This document shows positions 36,556 to 64,000 of a stretch of 64,000 bases of DNA, piece by piece. Within the stretch, counting starts at the first letter, position 1, and the number at the start of each line of letters is the position of its first letter. The notes beneath the pieces are model-generated. The model did not search any database, was not told where the DNA came from, and worked only from the letters and a program-made list of their open reading frames with translations. The translations under genes and the position numbers were made by a program. The stretch comes from Lingula anatina. Taxonomy: Eukaryota > Brachiopoda > Lingulata > Lingulida > Lingulidae. The DNA is taken from contig NW_019773792.1 in NCBI RefSeq assembly GCF_001039355.2, forward strand, positions 323,727 to 387,726. Direction: 5' to 3'.

Positions 36556-37462
36556 CAAAATCACAGTCGCATCAACCTATCTACATGTATAACAGGGTAC
36601 TGAGAACTGTCAACTTTGTTAACTTCACTTTATCACATTTAAAGCGACTTATTCATCCTAGTGTAAGCTGACCTTTCAAGGAATTTTATTGGAATGTTTT
36701 TTCTGAATAACAGGTTAAGAAAATTCACCTTTTCACTAAAGTAACAAAACAACTCTCACTTTTACTTTAAAACACTTTTTAGAAATATTTTGATAAAGTT
36801 AGTTACAGTTTTGATAGGCAAAGTGTCACGTTTTCAATAATCAATATTTTGAATTACAATTCATGCCTTGCCTCACGACAACTAAAGGTTGCGTTTTCAA
36901 CGCGTTTAGCTCCAAAGCATGATTTGCACATAAGCATGTTACACCATTTTGGCCTGGATGTGTTTAGCAGTAGGATGCGTTTGATGGCTAAACATATGTA
37001 GGGTATATATGCATGGCCTTTAAGTCAGGATTTCCAAGGTTAAGTTATATATATATACCGTAAACTGTCAACATTGTTACCTTCACTCCATTATATTTAC
37101 AGCAACCTATTCATCCTAGCGTTAGCTGACCTTGCAAGGAAGTTTATTTGAATGACTGAATAACAAGTTAAGAATATTTACTAGTTCACTAAATACACAA
37201 AACAAGTGTCACTTTTACTTTAAAGCACAGTTTTTAAAATGTTGATAAAGTTTGTTACAGTATTGATAAACATAGTATCACGTTTTCAATAATTAATATT
37301 TTAAAGTACGGTCCATCACGACTAACAAGCAACAACTGTGAGTCAATGTCACATTATGACGGCGTTTTGACGTGGCTGGATCAACATTGATTTGACGTTG
37401 AATTTAGGTAGATCAACAGCGATTCAACGTCCCATCCTGTTTTCAACGTTGATCCAATGTCA

Positions 37463-37477
<15 letters not shown>
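36075..37477. mobile_element. DNA-transposon-like element with ACCCA ends, cutting copy B exon 15
   Basis: Left end ACCCAACGGGCA and right end (read inward) ACCCAGCAGGCA form short inverted repeats. Subterminal AACGTTGA-type motifs follow on both sides (36100-36200 and 37370-37460). The interior holds a tandem pair of a roughly 500-bp unit (about 36310 and 36890) with an (AT)n run. The unit recurs near 44690-45120. No transposase seen. The right end lies inside what is exon 15 in copies A and C. Confidence 0.55.
36487..36554. repeat. (AT)n microsatellite
   Basis: About 34 AT dinucleotides within the element at 36075-37477. Confidence 0.95.
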
Positions 37478-45611
<8,134 letters not shown>

Positions 45612-48475
45612 CTTGGATCTTCTTCACGGAGAACAACTCACGTCTGCTGCCTCTGCAGGACTGGTGAATTATACGTGTTGAAATAATAATAATACAGCGA
45701 ATAATATACACCGAGAATCAGTTCGTTATCCATGATGCGGAACATATTAGTCTCAGAAACAGGGCTCGTAACATGCATACTGAGTGTTTGTTACCTTGGC
45801 AGATATTTATACCTTAAGTATTTTGTAATTTTTGTGGCCCAGTAAGGAGATGGATTTTTTTTTTTTGTATTGATTCCGGATTTTAAAATGTTTAACTTGT
45901 CATCGGTCGTAGGGACGTATCTTGCTCGCTGAGTAAAAATAAAGAAGAACAATAATTGCTGTTAACGGTTGCGGTGGACAATCTCCAGTAAAAGCACCAG
46001 TGATTTTGAGATACTCCTACGTGAAAATTATTATTCATGACAAGGTGCGACGTATCGTACCCGATTTTAGTGCCAAGGCTTGTGTCAGTGGCATTTGATG
46101 GTAAAGATTTATGAACAAAATTAAGAAAGTTTGGCAATTAAACGACGCACGTACACCCATTATTATCCAAAACAAGTCACCTTTTCGGTTAGCTCAGAAT
46201 GAGGAAGTGATGAAGTAAAATCCATTTGATACAAACTGCTGAAGAGTATTAAATATTAAATCTATAGATACGCCTTATATCGAGTCGTGCAACATAAAAA
46301 AATCGCACAAAAATATTTTGAGGGGGGAGAGGGAGGCAAAGAGCACTCACTTTTAAAACTGTTAACCGGTACATAGGCGGGCAGGGGGCGGAGGCTCTTA
46401 ACACAAGTAAACAATAATGGCCTTGAATAAGAAAAGAGGAGCTTCTGCTCTGTCCACTGGGCTCCCGGCCTTTGAGAAATAACTTATTGAAGCACCATGT
46501 CCACAAACAATCAGACACCAATGAAAACATAGCCTCTGTCATTTGCGGAGGTAATGCCTAAGCCCCAAGGGAGGCCTTAACCTCACCCTCCCACACCCTT
46601 ACCCTTTCTAATTTATGGGGTTCATAGGGTACATTCAAGAGACAGGACTACAGGGTATATTTGACAATCCTATTCGAAAGCTGTCTGAACAGTTGGCGTC
46701 TTCCGTTCCTATTCTAGATCATTGACAAAGCAAACATTGAAAGGATTTATAAAGATGGATAAGCACACACTGTACTGTACCTAGGAATCATTGCTTTAAC
46801 AGCAATACAAATCCAAAAAAGGAAGGCCATTAATTACAACGTTAAGTGGCAGGGGTACTTGAGTGTTTAATCACCTCAATTTCTCGCTTCTCGTCTCTCA
46901 AATCTGCTCACTTTCATTCTTAAATTTTCATCCACCGCTCACGTTATTCACCTTTACAACATTCGCAGACGATCAGTTTAGTAACAGCTAGCCCTGGTCC
47001 TTTTCGTATGTTTAAATGTGCTCTCCTGGTATAGGATTTAGCATTCTATCTCATCTTCTCATCGTAGCTTACAGCTCTTTACACTACGTGGTGATTGCAT
47101 GCCATTTATTCGTGAATTCTTCAACTTACAATGTACAAGGTTCACCACAACCCTGCTTTTTTTCTGTTTGAGTGCGTGTACATGTTAGTGAGTGTGTGAA
47201 CACGTGTGCGTGTGTGCGCGACCATTTGTTCATGTGTTTGGGGTCTTAATTCGTTAGTCGAATTTTAAATGGTACGAGCCTGACCGCCCCGTATATTTAA
47301 TGCATGTACAAATAACATTTTAGTGTACACGCAAATAATATAAGTATGTGCCAAGTTTAAAATGGATACTGACCCAACTCCTACCGCGCCACAATTTCAT
47401 TCTACAGAAATTCGAAGTTTCTTGCATGGCGTCATTCACGACATTTACGACATAATGAAAACAACAAAGAATGAACCTCTACAATACCTGCATACATATT
47501 TTAGGTAGTTCAGGATTTACAGACAATAAAGAACATAATGATAGGAAAAGGGGGGAAATGAAATAGTGTGTCACTTTCTCCTTTTTTTCATTTTCTTTCG
47601 AGCGACTGAGGGCATTTTCAGAACTCCGTTCTAGCAATCTGTTCTATACATAACAGGGCACCAGAATATTGACGGTTATGAAGCACGAAACATAAATTAC
47701 GACATTCATCGCCCTGGCCCAGACAAAGACACACAGTTTATGTACTAAGTATATCATTTCAGTGATATATAACACGGTAGTGTTACAAATTTTAGTAAGA
47801 ACTTAATTTAAGTTTTAAAAACATTTAAAATTCATTAGTTACAATAAGATTGCAAAAACAACATAAGTCTCATTAGACGTTCAAGCACTGACCAAACATA
47901 ATAACCTTCCGATCTCAGGCCAGCGAATGAGTGCCGTAATTAATGACCTCTAGTGGTCGGCAAACGCGTCAATTAAATTGCAAGAAGAGGACAGAGCAAC
48001 AGCAGATATATATAGAAAGATTTAATTGATTATCTCTTGGTATCATGTATAAGTATTTAATAAGCACTTCGCTAGTTCAGGAAAATGACCAGTTCCGGTT
48101 CGGTCAAAATTAAATATTAAGAATCAAAGAACCGGGCAAATCACACTATTTAAATCGAAGGTCTAGAATCAGTATTTCCAATAATTAAGTTAATGTTGAA
48201 TCAAAATGTCCATCCTTGACGTGAGATGTGAACCACCTGTCGCCCTAATTTTGTTATAAAAATGCAGCATTCTGCCGCATTCGAGGTGTTCGGCGAGTCG
48301 GGAAAATAACAGCGTACCCAAGCCGTTGGAAGGAGACATTGAGGGAGAGACATTGTGGTCACATCTTTAACTTGATGTAGTCCGTGTGCGCACGATAAAA
48401 TTTCTTTTAAAGGGAAAAGAGAGTTGTTCATAACTTTACAGTGACGCGCTTTTATCACACCTAAAAGCCCCCGTC
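45612..48475. other. Upstream region of copy B, no gene seen
   Basis: Should contain the copy B promoter. No other coding sequence supported. Its right part (from about 47770) may hold the 5' LTR and leader of the gag element that follows, since a TATATATAG lies near 48006, but I cannot show a second LTR. Confidence 0.4.
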
Positions 48476-48535
48476 ACAGTTTGGTGGAGGAATCAGCTCG
48501 ATCCAGCTACGCGCACGCCAAGCAACGCTCCACGT

Positions 48536-49781
48536 ATGTCAGCCCGACCCGAAAATTATTGGTCAGCGCCATCTGCGAACACCAGGAACAAGAAAACAGG
48601 TGAGACGCACTCTAAAACTGTAAAAGAACCTACATCTCCCCTCTCCGGCGAAACGTCACCTATATCGTCACGTTCATCCTCACCTGCTCTATCTCAAATT
48701 AACGAATCCGCTGAATCACTTGCGCCGCCGCAACCGTTAGACGCTATTTCTTATTCTCAATCGCTAGATTCTGATATTTCCACCTCTACGCCACCGTCAA
48801 CCCCACCGCCTGCCCCAGTTTATGCAATGTCGGCAGAAACAAGTCTGTTACCTGAGAAATTCACGGGTAGCGCGATAGAAGATCCATAAAGATGGCTATC
48901 GCACTTCAAAAAGTATGCGTCATACCGCGCTATGACGGAAGGACAACAAATAGGCTCTTTTCCATTGTTATTGCGAGGCGCTGCCTTAGACTGGTTCGAT
49001 ACACTTGCTGACGATCAGCGTCAAAACATTAACGCTATAGAAAATGCATTTCGGGCACGATTTCAACCAACTGAGAGTTCTAAATGGCCCACCGTGTCCA
49101 ATTTATTCCAACGCCGCCAAAAACAGGCGCAGCCAGTGCAAGATTACATAGCGGAAATGAGACGCGAAGCCGCGCGAGTGAAATTGCCTGAAGAACAAAC
49201 CATACAGGCTATTTTACATGGCCTACTACCCGAAATACGACCATTCGTGGCTCAACACGAACCTCACAATCTCATTGCGCACGCTAGACAGTCTGAAACT
49301 GCAGTACAACCCACAGTCATCTGCATCTATCAATGCGCTGAATACACAACTCTCCGAAATCAAAACGCAGATCTCACAACTGGCCGTGTCTGCTGTGAAT
49401 CCAGCACCAATCACTCCGATACAACCCCCAGGTAGAAACCCTATGGCCGCCGATTTTCAACCCCAAGCACCGCCCAACCCTCGCTACGAATACGGCAGAC
49501 ACCAACAGCGATGGCAGTATCGTCCACTTCGACCCAACTACGGCATGCGCAACATGCAGCCCAGATTTCAACGCACCACCCCAGCCCGCAGCAATCCTGT
49601 CATTCGACCCAGATCCACGGGAAACCAGCAGAACAACAGAGGAAGAGGAGACATCCCTCCATGCAACGGCTGTGGTATGTTACATTTTCGTCATCTCTGC
49701 CCTGCTTTAAAAATGAATTGTCGTAATTGTGGCAAAATAGGTCATTTAGTGAGAGTTTGTCGATCAGGTAGACAACAATGA
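48536..49781 (+). pseudogene. Ty3/gypsy-like retrotransposon Gag, broken
   Basis: First frame (from 48536) has a Ser/Pro-rich N-terminus and ends at an in-frame TAA after SAIEDP, just before WLSHFKKYA, the usual start of the retrotransposon Gag core. The core continues with LRGAALDWFDTL, FRARFQP and VQDYIAEMRREA. A frameshift near 49290 moves the tail into another frame with NALNTQLSEIKTQI. The end has a CCHC zinc knuckle (CRNCGKIGHLVRVC). One nonsense change and one shift make it non-functional as read. It inserted between copies B and C. Confidence 0.75.
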
Positions 49782-49829
49782 CAACCAAAAACACAAGATC
49801 AAAGTAAGTCTGTAGGAGTAGCATTACAT

Positions 49830-49925
49830 CAGCCCATTCAAAATTTCATTTATATTTCTGTGAAAAACAAAAAGCTTGATACACTCGTAGATACAGGTGC
49901 TTCTATTTCATGTATATGGCGTGAG
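49830..49925 (+). pseudogene. Start of the retrotransposon aspartic protease, truncated
   Basis: After Gag a frame reads KKLDTLVDTGASISCIW. DTGAS is the aspartic protease active-site motif of retroelements. Stops follow within about 15 codons, and there is no reverse transcriptase, RNase H or integrase downstream, so the element ends here. Confidence 0.65.
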
Positions 49926-50761
49926 ATCAAATTTACACTATGACACGACAAAGTACAAGCAAACATAATGTAGTCGTCAAGCTTTACGCAAGGTTGAAGC
50001 GTAATCAAAGATTTAACTGTTATCAACATGTCTAACTGTTTAGAATTTTTAAAACAAATAAAACATAAGCTTGAAATTTAAGAATATTTGACAAAATCAG
50101 CAGAACCAGTGAAATGATAAATGAGGTGTTTAAAGCAAAACTTAAGGCGAAAATATATAAACAGGAACGGGGGATGCAAGAGACAGGGAGCACCTTTGTC
50201 TTGCAAGCAAACATGCCACTCAAAGCGTTCAAAATCTTGATCAATGTTAAATGAGGCAAACTTCTCGAATGGGGCTGTTTCATAAAAGTAGCAAAACTGA
50301 AAACGGGCTGTTTCTTAAACACCGTTAAATGCTGTAACTATGACGATCCGAATTTGTGTATTATTTGCGCGTTGCTCAAAAACGCTTGCTGTTGTACTTG
50401 AAACGTCAAGGTATTATGCATTTATCCTCTAACAAATAGTTCAATTAATTTCCAATGTGTGTGATATTTGGTTTGCCTCAAAGCATGGTACACACAGTGA
50501 TTACTCGATAAATATAATAACAAACGTAAGCCATTGGTATCTTCTCGCACTAACTTCTTAATAAAAATGAATATTCTATAAGTAAAAGAAAAATCCAGTC
50601 TTCTTATCGTTGCTTCATACGACTAGCAATGAAGCATATAATGTGAATAACTGTAAGTATGGCACACACTGTCATACGCGTAACAGTGCATCAAAAACGT
50701 TCACAGCAAACATACATTTCTAAGCAAACTTCAGCGTTGCTTCCTGACTTCTAATGAAGGC
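49926..50761. other. Intergenic, downstream of copy C
   Basis: No gene supported and no matching LTR recognised. Probably includes the 3' UTR of copy C at its right end. Confidence 0.45.
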
Positions 50762-50793
50762 ATCACGTGATAACAACATGTTGTTCACGTGAT
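50762..50793 (-). promoter_or_regulatory. CACGTG-containing near-palindrome just after the copy C stop
   Basis: ATCACGTGATAACAACA faces TGTTGTTCACGTGAT, a hairpin with 15 paired positions and a two-base bulge, 11 nt past the stop codon. Conserved in place with copy A (15485-15516). Confidence 0.55.
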
Positions 50794-50804
50794 CCAGGCG
50801 TGGT

Positions 50805-64000
<13,196 letters not shown>

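Overview
The window looks like genomic DNA from an invertebrate animal. A deuterostome such as amphioxus or a hemichordate fits best, but I cannot fix the species. The supporting signs are GT-AG split genes with phase-1 EGF exons, a galanin/allatostatin-type GPCR, TTAGGG-type interstitial repeats, dense small DNA transposons and AT-rich microsatellites.

Layout. 1-2.5 kb: an intronless rhodopsin-family neuropeptide receptor on the + strand, broken by one extra A, with its 3' end repeated after a single N. 2.5-12 kb: no convincing gene; it holds a 112-bp triplicate repeat, two Harbinger-like MITEs, a piggyBac-like TTAA element, a GIY-YIG retroelement fragment, a block of telomere-like repeats and a hairpin element. 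12.2-13.8 kb (-): a three-exon gene for a secreted coiled-coil protein with a C-terminal Link domain. 15.5-31.1 kb (-): copy A, a 21-exon gene whose splice phases I could close from end to end. It encodes a secreted protein of about 2,000 residues: signal peptide, EMI-like module, ten EGF domains, a long region I cannot assign, alanine/lysine-rich helices with a cysteine cluster, a furin-type site, an Ig domain and a C-terminal chitin-binding (CBM14/peritrophin) domain. 37.5-45.6 kb (-): copy B, a shortened paralogue that stays in frame through six EGF domains and then runs into a transposon end that supplies a stop codon. 50.8 kb to the right edge (-): copy C, a full-length paralogue whose 5' part lies outside the window. 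48.5-49.9 kb: a decayed Ty3/gypsy-like gag and protease start between copies B and C.

Genes together. Copies A, B and C form a same-strand tandem family of secreted, probably extracellular-matrix or chitin-associated proteins. The Link-domain gene next door on the same strand is also secreted, so the right two thirds of the window is an extracellular glycan-binding neighbourhood. The A/C architecture (EMI, EGFx10, unassigned region, helical Cys region, Ig, CBM14) is the most interesting signal; I know no named family with it.

Quality warnings. Three single Ns (2271, 10436, 59788) and one 25-N run (33257-33281) each sit at the junction of a direct or inverted duplication. In copy C the duplicated block cannot splice in frame. 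These look like unmerged haplotypes or contig ends rather than biology. Two one-base frameshifts (GPCR, copy A) are both in short homopolymers and may be sequence errors.
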